A DNA stretch of 34,560 nucleotides, taken from assembly GCF_001482405.1 (NCBI RefSeq), contig NZ_LPXO01000024.1:1-34560 (forward strand). Reading direction: 5' to 3'. The stretch is from Pseudoponticoccus marisrubri. Its GTDB lineage: Bacteria > Pseudomonadota > Alphaproteobacteria > Rhodobacterales > Rhodobacteraceae. A program made the translations under genes and the position numbers. Under the pieces are notes generated by a model that had not been told where the DNA came from, made no database searches, and saw only the letters and a program-made list of their open reading frames with translations. The first letter of the stretch is position 1, and the number at the start of each line of letters is the position of its first letter. Shown here piece by piece: positions 20,484 through 29,760 of the stretch.

Positions 20484-23234
20484 GTGAACAAGCAACTCAG
20501 GAAAGATGAGACCTTCTCCTCGAAAGAGGCCGAGGATGCGATCGGCGAGGACCTGCTGGAGCAGGTCGTGGGCGGCCGCGGCCGCGGGTACTCGGTGGCC
20601 TCGCGTGACCGCAAGCGGCGCGATACCAGCCATGCGACCGCCGCCGCGGTGGCGCCCGAGCCGGAGGCCGAACCGGAGCGCGTCTTTCACGGCCGGCCGG
20701 GCTTCAGCGAGAGCATGCAGGCCCTGGAAGAGGCGCGGGACCGGGCCCAGGCCGAGGCGCAGGCCCAGATGCCGCCGCAGCACGCCCAGCACATGGCGGC
20801 CATGGCCTCCCAGTTCGAGGCGCACCAGGCTGACGCGGCCAGCCTGCCGAACCACGTGGCCGAGGCCGAGGCCCGCCTGGCCGCCGAGGGCCCGGCCACG
20901 GCGCCGAGCTCCGAGGGCGGGCAGGAGAGCACGGAATTCACCGTGCTGGACCAGGGCATCGACGAGAGCACCTCGTTCACCGCCGAGGCCGACAACATCA
21001 AATCCGAATACGCCGCGGGCGTCGAGACCGCGCTGCGGCTGGACAGCTCGGGCGCGGCGATCGGCTTCGGCCTGTCCGCCTCGATCGCCACGGAAATGGC
21101 CGTCGGCAGCGGCGTCACCGTCAGCGCGACCACCGAAACGGCGCTGAGCGCCGGCGCCGAGATCATGATCGACAACGGGATCGGCGCCGAGCTGGCCGCC
21201 GAGGCTTCGGCCGCGGTGGCCTGGGAAGTGTCCCGCCAGACCGATCTGGGCAATGGCGCCAGCCTCGACTCCAGCGGCGGCGTCGAGGCCTTCATGGGCG
21301 CCAAGGGCGAGGCCGAGGGCTATGTCGGCGACAAGGGGGCCAAGTTCGGCTTCGACGGCACCGCGGGGGCGGAATACACCGCCGAGACCAAGCAGACGCT
21401 CGAGGCCAGCCAGCTGACCGCCACCGGCGAGGCCTCGGTCTCGTCCTCGGGCACCGTCGGCATGGCCATGTCGGCCGAGGCCACCTATGAGGACGGCGCC
21501 CTGACCCTGGGCGCCGGCGGCGGTGTCGATGCGCTGCTCGCCGGCGCCGCCCTGGGCGGCTCGGTCAGCATCCAGTTCGAGGACAAGTACGGCACCGTCG
21601 GCTCGGCCGAGGAGATCCGTGCGGTCCAGTCGCAGCTGGCGCATTTCGACAGCGCCGCAGATCTCGACGAGGATCTCACCGAGACCTGGCGCGAGGAGCT
21701 GCGCGATCAGGCGAAATTCGCGCAGCACGCGGCCGACCGGGCAACCGAGGAGGTCGAACGCGTCGCCGAGCCCCTGGTCGCCTTCGACACGGCCGTCACC
21801 GGGACGATCGACGACCTCGCCACGCGCGAGGCGGCCCTGGCCGAGACGCAGGGCACGGTGGACGAGACCCGCGCTGAACTGCGCGCGGAATTCGACAGCG
21901 ACGCGGAGTTCCAGCAGGCGCTGGAGGACATGCGCGCCATGGAGTCCGACAGGATCGTCGAGGCGCAGTCCGAAGTGCTGCGCGGTAATCCCGATGCGAG
22001 CTTCGGCGACATCGCGCGGGCCGCGGATGTCGCCCCGTCCCCCGAGATGGAACGCCATTTCGCCATGCTGGAGGTCGACGCGCCGGAGCCGCCCTCGGAC
22101 GCGGCCAATGATCGCCTGCGCGCCATGTACGACGCCGATCGCGAACAGTTCGAAGAGCTGGCCGAATTCGTCCAGCAGGAAGCACGCGCCGAGGCCGAGG
22201 CCACCCGGCTGAGCTTCGACAAGGCGATGTTCACCGAGTACATGGGGCAGGACGGCATCGCCACGTTCAAGGAGACCGAGACCGCCAAGGTCGATCTCGC
22301 CCTGTCCACGCAGGCGGCCTATGCCAATATCGCCCACGAGCTCGAGACCCGCGCCGCGGTGGCCGAGCAGACCAGCTATGCGGCGGCTGTGGTCACCGCC
22401 AACAACATGGTGGCGGCGGCCGACCAGAACGTCGCCGATGCCAGCCAGGGGCTGGTCTCGGCACAGGAGCGGCTGGCCGCGGCGCAGCAGGCGGTCGAGG
22501 AGGCCGGGCGCGGCGGGCACAAGGGGCCCTCGCTGGCCACGCCGGAAGACAAGGCCGAGCTGGCCGCGGCACAGGGCGCCGTCGATCATGCGCAGAAGGC
22601 GCTCGGCCAGGCGATGATGGACCAGCAGGCGCTCTATGCCCGCGCCGACATGCTGCATCCCGACCGCTCCATGGCCGCCGTCGAGAAGATGGGCGATGCG
22701 CTGCACGAGACCGCGATGGCCAACCTGGAGAGCTTCGAGGAAGCCCATGACGGGGCCGAGCTGACCCGGATGGAGCGCGACGAGCAGCGCATCCGCGAGG
22801 ACATGGTCGAGTTCACCGACCGGCTTTCGGACGCGTCCAACGGGCTGGGCGACAAGCTGTCGGCCGAGGCCGCCGAGTTCAAGGAGAAGGGCGAGGTGCT
22901 CAAGGCGCAGCTGGCCCTGCTGAGCGCCATGGAACTCAAGGAGCGCGGCGTGCTGGGCTATGCCGAGGAATATTACAACGAGGCCGAGTCGGTGCTGGGC
23001 GAAGGCGTGACCGAGATGGCGCGCGCCGGCGACGTCGCGATCGAGGAAGTGGGCAACGCGGCGACCACCGCGGGCAATGCCGTGGTCGATGCCGCCACCA
23101 CCGCCGGCAACGCGGTGGCCGATGCGGCCACCACCGCGGGCAATGCGATCGCCGACACCGCCACCACAGCGGGCAACGCGATCGCCGACACGGCCAGCGA
23201 TGCCTGGGACGGGATCACCGGCGGCTGGTGGTGA
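20484..23234 (+). CDS. Giant double-glycine-leader protein, likely substrate of the NHLM exporter
   Basis: A 916-residue protein of no recognised family. GTG 20484 follows GGAG by about 8 bases. Residues 1-31 look like a C39-peptidase leader: DAIGEDLLEQVVGG with Val28 at -4, Leu25 at -7 and Ile20 at -12 relative to cleavage after Gly31. The ~885-residue remainder contains no cysteine. About 40-150 is helical and Gln/Ala-rich; about 155-375 is Gly/Ala/Ser/Thr-rich with alternating strands, like the low-complexity modules of large secreted proteins; about 380-830 is acidic, helical and probably coiled-coil; about 860-905 is an 11-residue repeat (ATTAGNAVADA), ending in ITGGWW. The exporter genes follow. 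An adhesin, matrix protein or toxin are all possible; no immunity gene is seen. Confidence 0.85.
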   Translation: MNKQLRKDETFSSKEAEDAIGEDLLEQVVGGRGRGYSVASRDRKRRDTSHATAAAVAPEPEAEPERVFHGRPGFSESMQALEEARDRAQAEAQAQMPPQHAQHMAAMASQFEAHQADAASLPNHVAEAEARLAAEGPATAPSSEGGQESTEFTVLDQGIDESTSFTAEADNIKSEYAAGVETALRLDSSGAAIGFGLSASIATEMAVGSGVTVSATTETALSAGAEIMIDNGIGAELAAEASAAVAWEVSRQTDLGNGASLDSSGGVEAFMGAKGEAEGYVGDKGAKFGFDGTAGAEYTAETKQTLEASQLTATGEASVSSSGTVGMAMSAEATYEDGALTLGAGGGVDALLAGAALGGSVSIQFEDKYGTVGSAEEIRAVQSQLAHFDSAADLDEDLTETWREELRDQAKFAQHAADRATEEVERVAEPLVAFDTAVTGTIDDLATREAALAETQGTVDETRAELRAEFDSDAEFQQALEDMRAMESDRIVEAQSEVLRGNPDASFGDIARAADVAPSPEMERHFAMLEVDAPEPPSDAANDRLRAMYDADREQFEELAEFVQQEARAEAEATRLSFDKAMFTEYMGQDGIATFKETETAKVDLALSTQAAYANIAHELETRAAVAEQTSYAAAVVTANNMVAAADQNVADASQGLVSAQERLAAAQQAVEEAGRGGHKGPSLATPEDKAELAAAQGAVDHAQKALGQAMMDQQALYARADMLHPDRSMAAVEKMGDALHETAMANLESFEEAHDGAELTRMERDEQRIREDMVEFTDRLSDASNGLGDKLSAEAAEFKEKGEVLKAQLALLSAMELKERGVLGYAEEYYNEAESVLGEGVTEMARAGDVAIEEVGNAATTAGNAVVDAATTAGNAVADAATTAGNAIADTATTAGNAIADTASDAWDGITGGWW
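23061..23192 (+). repeat. 33-bp tandem repeat, 4 copies, at the 3' end of the giant gene
   Basis: Units start at 23061, 23094, 23127 and 23160, encoding ATTAGNAVVDA, ATTAGNAVADA and twice ATTAGNAIADT. A partial unit follows before the stop. An 11-residue period suits a surface-seeking amphipathic helix of the type seen in lipid-binding proteins. Confidence 0.92.
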
Positions 23235-23266
23235 TACGGCCCGGACCGCACCCCTGACCCTGCAGG

Positions 23267-23297
23267 ACGGCGGCCCCCGGGCCGCCGTCTTTCTATT
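23267..23297 (+). terminator. Intrinsic terminator after the giant gene
   Basis: ACGGCGGCCC pairs with GGGCCGCCGT (23267-23288), followed by CTTTCTATT. It separates the exported-protein gene from the exporter genes, so the substrate is probably transcribed at a higher level than the transporters. Confidence 0.75.
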
Positions 23298-23376
23298 GGC
23301 GCCCCTGCGTCAACATTTGCCCACATTCCCCGCCGATGTTCACCCCACAGGGACAATGATTTCCGGGGCTTGAGCC

Positions 23377-24699
23377 ATGTCAGACCACCAGGCCGAAGGC
23401 CATGCACGCGAGCTGTTCCGACAATCCGCGCTGGACCGGGCGGGCGGGGCCGGGATCGACACGGTCGATCTGGGCGTGCACGTGGTCAAGGCGCCGCAAT
23501 GGCTGATGCTGGCCGCCGCGCTGGCCGTGGCCTGCGCCGCGGTGGGGCTCAGCCTGCGCCTGCCGGTGCCCTCCAAGGTGGATGCCCAGGGCATCCTGAT
23601 CACCGCGCAGGGGCTCAAGGATATCGAGAGCACCACCTCAGGCCGGGTCGGCATGGTCTTCGTGGCGCCGGGCGATTTCGTGCGACGCGGCCAGAAGGTG
23701 GCGCAGATCGAGCAGCCCGACCTCGACCAGCAGCTCGACCAGGCGCAGGCCAGGCTGGCCAACCTGCGCAACCGCCACAAGCGCATCGCCGGCTTCCACG
23801 CCCGGATGCGCGCCGACCATGACCGCCAGATGGCGCAGCGCCGCGCCGAGCTGGAGAACATGATCGCCTATGACGAGCAGCACGTGGCCTGGCTGCGCGA
23901 CAGCCTCGATGGCTACGAGACGCTGGCCGCGCGCGGGCTGACCGCGAACTCGGTTCTGATGGATGCGCGCATGAAGCTGACCGAGGCCGAGGAGGCGCTG
24001 CTGCGCGACCGCAACGCCCTGTCGGCGCTGGAATACGAGAACACCACCCGCCAGATCGAGCAGGAGCGCGAGATCCTGTCGCTGGAGGTCGCCATCGAGG
24101 AGGCCCGCCGCGAGGTCTCGGCCCTGCGCGAGCGGCGCCAGCGCCTGGCCTACCTGGAAAGCGCCCATGACGGGGTGGTGGTCGAGCAGAAGCTGAACAT
24201 GGGCGAGCTGGTCGATCCCGGCACCTCGGTGCTGTCGATCCTGCCCGGGGTCAGCCAGGCCGACGTGGCCGGTGGCCAGGCCCGGATCCCGCTGGTCGCC
24301 ACGCTCTACATCTCCTCCTCCGAGGGCAAGCGCGTGCAGCCCGGCATGCCGGTGCAGATCGTCCCCTCGACCGTCAAGCGCGAGGAATACGGCTTCATCC
24401 ATGGCGAGATCACCGAGGTGGCCACCGTGGCCTCCACCCAGGAGGGCATGATGCGCAACCTCAAGAACCAGCAACTGGTGCAGGAGCTGTCGGCCAACGG
24501 CGCGCCCTTCGCTGCCACCGCCATGCTCGAGATGGCGCCCGAGACGGTCTCGGGCTATCGCTGGTCTTCCTCCGAGGGGCCCGACCAGGAGATCGGGCCG
24601 GGCAGCATGGCGCGGGCCGAGATCATCGTGAAGGAGCAGCGCCTGATCGCGCTGGTCATGCCGGCGCTGCGCCGCCTGCTGGGGGATTTCGCGTCATGA
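23377..24699 (+). CDS. HlyD-family secretion adaptor (NHLM type)
   Basis: A 440-residue membrane fusion protein. One membrane helix lies at about residues 40-60. The lipoyl-like half-motif IESTTSGRVGMVFVAPGDFV continues into RRGQKVAQIEQ (about 83-114). A long coiled coil covers about 115-275 (DQQLDQAQARLANLRNRHKR and later LREREERRQ-type helices). The second lipoyl half and beta-barrel follow (AHDGVVVEQKLNMGELVDPG). Content and order match the secretion protein of NHLM export systems. It should bridge the inner-membrane exporter to an outer-membrane TolC-like channel, which is not on this plasmid. An ATGA overlap couples it to the next gene. Confidence 0.9.
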   Translation: MSDHQAEGHARELFRQSALDRAGGAGIDTVDLGVHVVKAPQWLMLAAALAVACAAVGLSLRLPVPSKVDAQGILITAQGLKDIESTTSGRVGMVFVAPGDFVRRGQKVAQIEQPDLDQQLDQAQARLANLRNRHKRIAGFHARMRADHDRQMAQRRAELENMIAYDEQHVAWLRDSLDGYETLAARGLTANSVLMDARMKLTEAEEALLRDRNALSALEYENTTRQIEQEREILSLEVAIEEARREVSALRERRQRLAYLESAHDGVVVEQKLNMGELVDPGTSVLSILPGVSQADVAGGQARIPLVATLYISSSEGKRVQPGMPVQIVPSTVKREEYGFIHGEITEVATVASTQEGMMRNLKNQQLVQELSANGAPFAATAMLEMAPETVSGYRWSSSEGPDQEIGPGSMARAEIIVKEQRLIALVMPALRRLLGDFAS

Positions 24700-26879
24700 G
24701 CGGGGCGGCGGCCTTCGCCACCCTGCCGCGGCGCGCGCCCCGGCAGCGGGTGCCCACGATCATGCAGCAGGAAAGCGCCGAATGCGGCGCGGCCTGCCTG
24801 GCCATGGTGCTGGCCCGGTTCGGCCGCTGGGTCAGCCTCGAGGCGCTGCGCAAGGCCTGCCAGGTGTCGCGCGACGGCACCAACTCGGCCAATCTGCTGC
24901 GCGCCGCGCGCGGCTTCGGGCTCGAGGCGCAGGGGCTGCGGCGCGACATCGACGCGCTGCCCGGCGCCGGGGGGCCGCTGATCCTGTTCTGGAACTTCAA
25001 CCATTTCGTGGTGCTCGAACGGATCACCCGCTCGGGCGCCTGGATCAACGATCCCGCCACCGGCCCGCGCTTCGTCACCCCCGAGGAGTTCGACCGCAGC
25101 TATACCGGCGTGGCGCTGGCCTTCCGGCCCGGCCCCGAATTCCGCCGCGGCGGCCACCGGCCCAGCCTGGCGGGCATCGTGCTGGAGACGCTGGGCGAGG
25201 CGCGCATCGGGCTGGTCTATGCCGTGATCGCCGGGGTGGCGCTGCTGGTGCCGGGGCTGGCGGTGATGGGCAGCTACCGGATCTTCACCGACGACATCCT
25301 GATCGGCGGCGAGCTGCGCTGGCTGATGCCGCTGCTGGTCGGGCTGTTGGCGGCCGGTGCGCTGACCGCGTTGCTGACCTATGCCCAGAAGACCGTGCTG
25401 GCCCGGATGGAGACCGCGCTCGCGGCCTCGACCTCGCTGCGCTACCTGTGGACGGTGATGCGCCTGCCGCTGGATTTCTTCGCGCAGCGCTATTCCGGCG
25501 ACGTCACCAACCGCATCACCCAGGCCGAGCAGATGTCGGGCGTGGTCTCCAGCGGGCTGGCGGTGGCGCTGGTCGGCATCGTGCCGGTGCTGGGTTACGG
25601 CACCGCGCTGCTGCTGATCGACCCGATCCTGGCGGCGATCACCTTCGGCGCCGCCACGCTGGCCGTGGCGCTGCTGGTGTTTTCCGCGCGCGGGCTGGAG
25701 GATGCCAACCGGCGCGCCCAGAATGACGAGGCGCGGCTGCAGGGCATGACCCTGCAAGGCCTGTCCATGCGCGACGATTTCCGCGCCTCGGGCAGCGAGG
25801 GGCTGTTCCATGCCCGCTGGCAGGCGGCGCAGGCCCGGGTGCTGGTCTCGGAACAGGTCACCGAACGCGCCAATCTCTGGGTCGGCGAGGCGGCCGGGCT
25901 GATCCTGGCGGTGGCCGGGATCGGCGTGCTGGTGGTCGGCGGGCTGCAGATCATGGAGGGCGCGCTGTCGATCGGCCTGCTGATCTCGGCCCGGGCGCTG
26001 ATGTCGAGCTTCTCCAGCCCCTTCGTCGGGCTGGTCGATGCCGGGGCGCAGCTGCAATCGGTGCGCGGCGTCTCGGAACGGCTGGCCGACGCGATGAACC
26101 ACGACACGGCCCGCGCGCCCGCGCCGGAGGCGGAAGACCGGGCCGGGGAGACGGCCGCACCGCTCGACCCGGCGCTGCCGCTGGTGGCGCGGGACGTGAC
26201 CTTCCGCTACGGCGCCGGCGGCCCGCCGGCGGTGGACGGGGTCAGCCTGGCGCTGGCCGAAAGCCGGCGCATCGCGCTGGTCGGCGGCAGCGGCAGCGGC
26301 AAGTCCAGCCTCGGCCGGCTGCTGGTCGGGCTGGCCACGCCCGAGGCGGGCCGGATCGAGCTCTACGGCCAACCGGTCGGCCCGGCGGTGCGGCGCAGCG
26401 GCCAGCTGGCCTATGTCAGCCAGACCGTCGACCTGTTCGGCGACACGGTGCAGGACAACATCACGCTCTGGGACGACACCATGCCCGAGGAGCAGATCAT
26501 CGCCGCGGCGCAGGATGCCTGCATCCACGACGTGATCACCGCGCGCGCCGGCGGCTACCTGGCGCGGCTGTCGGAGAATGGCGGCAATCTCAGCGGCGGC
26601 GAGCGCCAGCGGCTGGGCATCGCCCGCGCGCTGGTCGGCAACCCGCGCGTGCTGGTGCTGGACGAGGCGACCAGCGCGCTGGACCCCGAAACCGAGATGC
26701 GGGTGCTGGAGGCGCTGCGCCGGCGCGGCTGCGCCACGGTGATGATCTCGCACCGGCTGTCGAGCATCGCCAGCTGCGACGAGATCCACGTGATGGACCA
26801 GGGCCGCATCGTCGAGAGCGGCAGCCACCGCGCGCTGATGCGGCGCGGCGGGCTCTACGCATCCATGCTGGAGGGCTGA
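24696..26879 (+). CDS. C39-peptidase ABC exporter (PCAT, NHLM type)
   Basis: A 727-residue peptidase-containing ABC transporter. The C39 protease domain (1-140) has Gln24 and the nucleophile Cys30 in QQESAECGAACLAMVL, His103 in FNHFVVLE and Asp119 in INDPATG, so it should be active. Membrane helices span about 165-440. The nucleotide-binding domain has Walker A GGSGSGKSS (530-538), signature LSGGERQR (632-639) and Walker B VLVLDEATSALD. It cuts after a double glycine and exports the product, which fits the leader of the protein at 20484. It overlaps the HlyD gene by four bases and is followed one base later by the second ABC gene. Confidence 0.94.
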   Translation: MSGAAAFATLPRRAPRQRVPTIMQQESAECGAACLAMVLARFGRWVSLEALRKACQVSRDGTNSANLLRAARGFGLEAQGLRRDIDALPGAGGPLILFWNFNHFVVLERITRSGAWINDPATGPRFVTPEEFDRSYTGVALAFRPGPEFRRGGHRPSLAGIVLETLGEARIGLVYAVIAGVALLVPGLAVMGSYRIFTDDILIGGELRWLMPLLVGLLAAGALTALLTYAQKTVLARMETALAASTSLRYLWTVMRLPLDFFAQRYSGDVTNRITQAEQMSGVVSSGLAVALVGIVPVLGYGTALLLIDPILAAITFGAATLAVALLVFSARGLEDANRRAQNDEARLQGMTLQGLSMRDDFRASGSEGLFHARWQAAQARVLVSEQVTERANLWVGEAAGLILAVAGIGVLVVGGLQIMEGALSIGLLISARALMSSFSSPFVGLVDAGAQLQSVRGVSERLADAMNHDTARAPAPEAEDRAGETAAPLDPALPLVARDVTFRYGAGGPPAVDGVSLALAESRRIALVGGSGSGKSSLGRLLVGLATPEAGRIELYGQPVGPAVRRSGQLAYVSQTVDLFGDTVQDNITLWDDTMPEEQIIAAAQDACIHDVITARAGGYLARLSENGGNLSGGERQRLGIARALVGNPRVLVLDEATSALDPETEMRVLEALRRRGCATVMISHRLSSIASCDEIHVMDQGRIVESGSHRALMRRGGLYASMLEG

Positions 26880-26880
26880 G

Positions 26881-29706
26881 ATGGACCACGCGGCGATCCG
26901 GACCGGCCTGGCCACGCTGCTGCCCGGCGACAGCCATGCCCCGCAGGGCGACAAGAGCGCGGCGATCCTGGAATCGGGCACCTGCGATGTCTACGCGGTG
27001 ATCGACGGGCGGCGGATCTTCCTGCACCCGGTCGGCCCCGGGGCGCTGGTGGTGGCGCCGCTCAGGGGCGAGGCCCGGATCGAGCTGGTGGCCCGCGACC
27101 CCGCGGTGCTGCGCCGGATCATGCTGGCCGAGGCGGTGCGCCCGACCAGCTGGGCCGCCCCGGTCGAGGCCTGGTGCGCGGCGCTGTCGGACGGGCTGGC
27201 CCGGCTGGCCCAGCAGCGCCCGGCCCTGGCCCCGATGCATCCCGGCACCCCGGTCACCAGCGAGCCCGACCTGGCGCTGACCGCCGCGCATGGCACGGTC
27301 TGGCTGCCCACGCGCGACCTGCAGGGCCTGTGCTTCATGGGGCTGCGGCCGATGTCGGGGCCGGGCTTCCTGCCGGTCACCCATCGCAGCTGGGTAGGCA
27401 TGGATCCCGACCAGGCGGTGACGCCGCTCTCGACCGACGAGGTCTTCGCCCGCGCGCCGGTGGGCGGGTTCGGCTGGCTGGCGCTGCCGCAGGCCTTCAC
27501 CGCGCTGGTGCTGGACACCGTGGCGCGGCTCATGGCACGCGAGGTCGAGGCGGCGGAGGCGCGGCTGGCGCGCCGCGAGGAGAAGGTCGCCTCCGAACTG
27601 GCGCAGGGGGTGGACCGGTTCCGCCGCATCCTGACCGACAATGTCTCGCTGCCGCCGCAGGCCGATGATTGCGGCTTTGCCTGGCAGCTGCTGGCACAGG
27701 ACAAGCCCGACGCCAACGTGCTGAAACAGGGCATCGAGGATTTCGACCGCTTCTGCGAGCTGCATGACGCGCGCACCCGGACGATCCCGCTGGCCCCGGG
27801 CTGGTGGCGCCGCGACACCGGGCCCATGGTGGTCCGCCTGCGCGAGGGCGGCCGGCTGGGCGTGGTGCGCCCCGACGCGATGGGGCGCTACCGGCTGCAC
27901 CTGCGCGGCGCGCGGCCGCGCCGGGTCACCGCCCGGCTGGCCGCCACGCTGGAGGACGAGGCGCGCATCGTCGCGCTGCCGCTGGCCAACCGACCGATCG
28001 CGCTGCGCGAGCTGATGATCGGCGCCTTCGCCATGTGCCGGATGGATCTCGCCACGCTGGTCGTGGCCTCCTTCGCCGCGGCCGGGCTGGCGCTGCTGCT
28101 GCCGCTGGCCACCGGGGTGCTGGTTTCGACCTACATCCCCGCGGGCCAGCAGGGCCCGGCGATCCTGATCGGGCTGGGGCTGGTGGTGGCGCAGGTCGCC
28201 ACGACGCTGATGGGCGCGGCCTCGGGGCTGGTGCGGCTGCGCATGGACGGGCGCGTGGCCGAACGGCTGAATGCCGGCATGATGGACCGCATGATGCGCC
28301 TGCCGGTGAGGCTCACCCGTTCGATGAGCGCGCCCGACCTGGCGCTGCGGCTGGGCTCGGTGGACGGCATCCGCCGCACCATCATGGGCGCGGTGCTGGA
28401 TTTCGTGATCTCGGGCGCCTCGGGGCTGGCCGGGATCGGGCTGCTGCTGTGGTACAGCCCGCTGGCCGGGACGCTGGCGCTGGGTCTGATGATCCTCGCG
28501 CTGGCCGCCGGGGTGCTGACCGGCTTCCGGCAGGAGCGCGCCATCCTCGAGGGCGAGAAGATGACCGCCAACGTGATCTCCTTCACCCAGGAGATGATCG
28601 CCAATATCGCCACGCTGCGCGCCGCCGGCGCCGAGGAGCGCGCCTTTGCCCGCTGGTCGGCCAGCGCCGCCGAGATGCGCGCCCGCGGCTTCCGCGCGCG
28701 CCAGATCGGCAACCTGTTCGAGGGGTTCCTGGCCGGGTTCCAGGTGCTGGCCGTGGCCGCGGTCTTCGCGGTGATCGGCTTCTCGCTGGGGCTCGATGCC
28801 GAGCTGTCCACCGGCGGGTTCATCATCTTCGTGACCACCTTCCAGGGTTTCCTGATGGCCGCGATGATGCTGGCGCGCAGCGCCAACCGGCTGATCATGG
28901 TGCGCCCGCAGCTGAAACGCGCACGCCCGCTGCTCGAGAACGCCCCCGAGAGCCCGCCGCATACCAAGGATCCCGGCGAGCTGAGCGGCGCGGTCGAGGT
29001 CTCCAACGTCACCTTCCAGCATGACGACCAGCGCCAGGTGCTGCGCGCGGTCTCGTTCCGGGTCAACCCGGGCTCCTTCGTGGCGCTGGTCGGCCCCTCG
29101 GGCAGCGGCAAGTCCACGCTGCTCAGCCTGATGGTGGGGTTCGACCGGCCGACCGGCGGAGCGGTGCTGTTCGACGACAAGGACCTGGGCGGGCTCGACC
29201 TGGCGCAGCTGCGCCGCCAGATCGGCTTCGTCCGGCAGGGCGGCAAGCTTTTCGCCGGCACGCTGAAGGAGAACATCCAGGGCGTGCATGCCGCCGATGA
29301 CCGCGCCATCTGGAAGGCGGCCGAGCTGGCCGGCATCGCCGACGAGATCCGCGCCATGCCGATGGGGCTGCAGACCGTGGTCACCGAGGGCGACAGCGCC
29401 TTCTCGGGCGGGCAGGTGCAGCGCATCCTGCTGGCCCGCGCGATCCTCGGCCGGCCCAAGATCCTGCTGCTGGACGAGGCGACCAGCGCGCTCGACACCC
29501 GGCTGCAGGCCGAGGTCTCGCGCAATATCGAGGCGCTCGGCGCCACCCGGATCGTGGTGGCACACCGGCTCGAGACGGTGCGCAATGCCGACCTGGTCCT
29601 GTTCCTGCAGGAGGGCAGCATTGTCGAGAGCGGCACCTATGACGCGCTGATCGCGCGGGGCGGCGCCTTTGCCGCCCATGCCCGCCAGCAGCAGGGCCCG
29701 GCCTGA
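26881..29706 (+). CDS. NHLM-type ABC exporter without protease activity
   Basis: A 941-residue ABC transporter. The N-terminal ~380 residues are a soluble region without C39 catalytic residues, as in the second ABC protein of NHLM cassettes. Membrane helices lie at about 380-690. The nucleotide-binding domain has Walker A GPSGSGKST (738-746), a slightly altered signature FSGGQVQR (841-848) and Walker B ILLLDEATSALD. ATG 26881 lies one base after the previous stop. Known background: the pair of ABC proteins occurs together in NHLM systems and probably forms a heterodimeric or two-step exporter. Last gene of the cassette; convergent with the minus-strand operon. Confidence 0.9.
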   Translation: MDHAAIRTGLATLLPGDSHAPQGDKSAAILESGTCDVYAVIDGRRIFLHPVGPGALVVAPLRGEARIELVARDPAVLRRIMLAEAVRPTSWAAPVEAWCAALSDGLARLAQQRPALAPMHPGTPVTSEPDLALTAAHGTVWLPTRDLQGLCFMGLRPMSGPGFLPVTHRSWVGMDPDQAVTPLSTDEVFARAPVGGFGWLALPQAFTALVLDTVARLMAREVEAAEARLARREEKVASELAQGVDRFRRILTDNVSLPPQADDCGFAWQLLAQDKPDANVLKQGIEDFDRFCELHDARTRTIPLAPGWWRRDTGPMVVRLREGGRLGVVRPDAMGRYRLHLRGARPRRVTARLAATLEDEARIVALPLANRPIALRELMIGAFAMCRMDLATLVVASFAAAGLALLLPLATGVLVSTYIPAGQQGPAILIGLGLVVAQVATTLMGAASGLVRLRMDGRVAERLNAGMMDRMMRLPVRLTRSMSAPDLALRLGSVDGIRRTIMGAVLDFVISGASGLAGIGLLLWYSPLAGTLALGLMILALAAGVLTGFRQERAILEGEKMTANVISFTQEMIANIATLRAAGAEERAFARWSASAAEMRARGFRARQIGNLFEGFLAGFQVLAVAAVFAVIGFSLGLDAELSTGGFIIFVTTFQGFLMAAMMLARSANRLIMVRPQLKRARPLLENAPESPPHTKDPGELSGAVEVSNVTFQHDDQRQVLRAVSFRVNPGSFVALVGPSGSGKSTLLSLMVGFDRPTGGAVLFDDKDLGGLDLAQLRRQIGFVRQGGKLFAGTLKENIQGVHAADDRAIWKAAELAGIADEIRAMPMGLQTVVTEGDSAFSGGQVQRILLARAILGRPKILLLDEATSALDTRLQAEVSRNIEALGATRIVVAHRLETVRNADLVLFLQEGSIVESGTYDALIARGGAFAAHARQQQGPA

Positions 29707-29760
29707 GCCGGGGCAGGGGGACGGGACCAGGGCAGGGGGCGGGCAGCGCGCCCGGGCGGG

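Noticed and set aside
20484-23234. The giant protein as a lanthipeptide or other modified RiPP precursor.
   Set aside because: It is about 900 residues, has no cysteine, and no modification enzyme is encoded nearby. Only the leader and exporter resemble RiPP systems.
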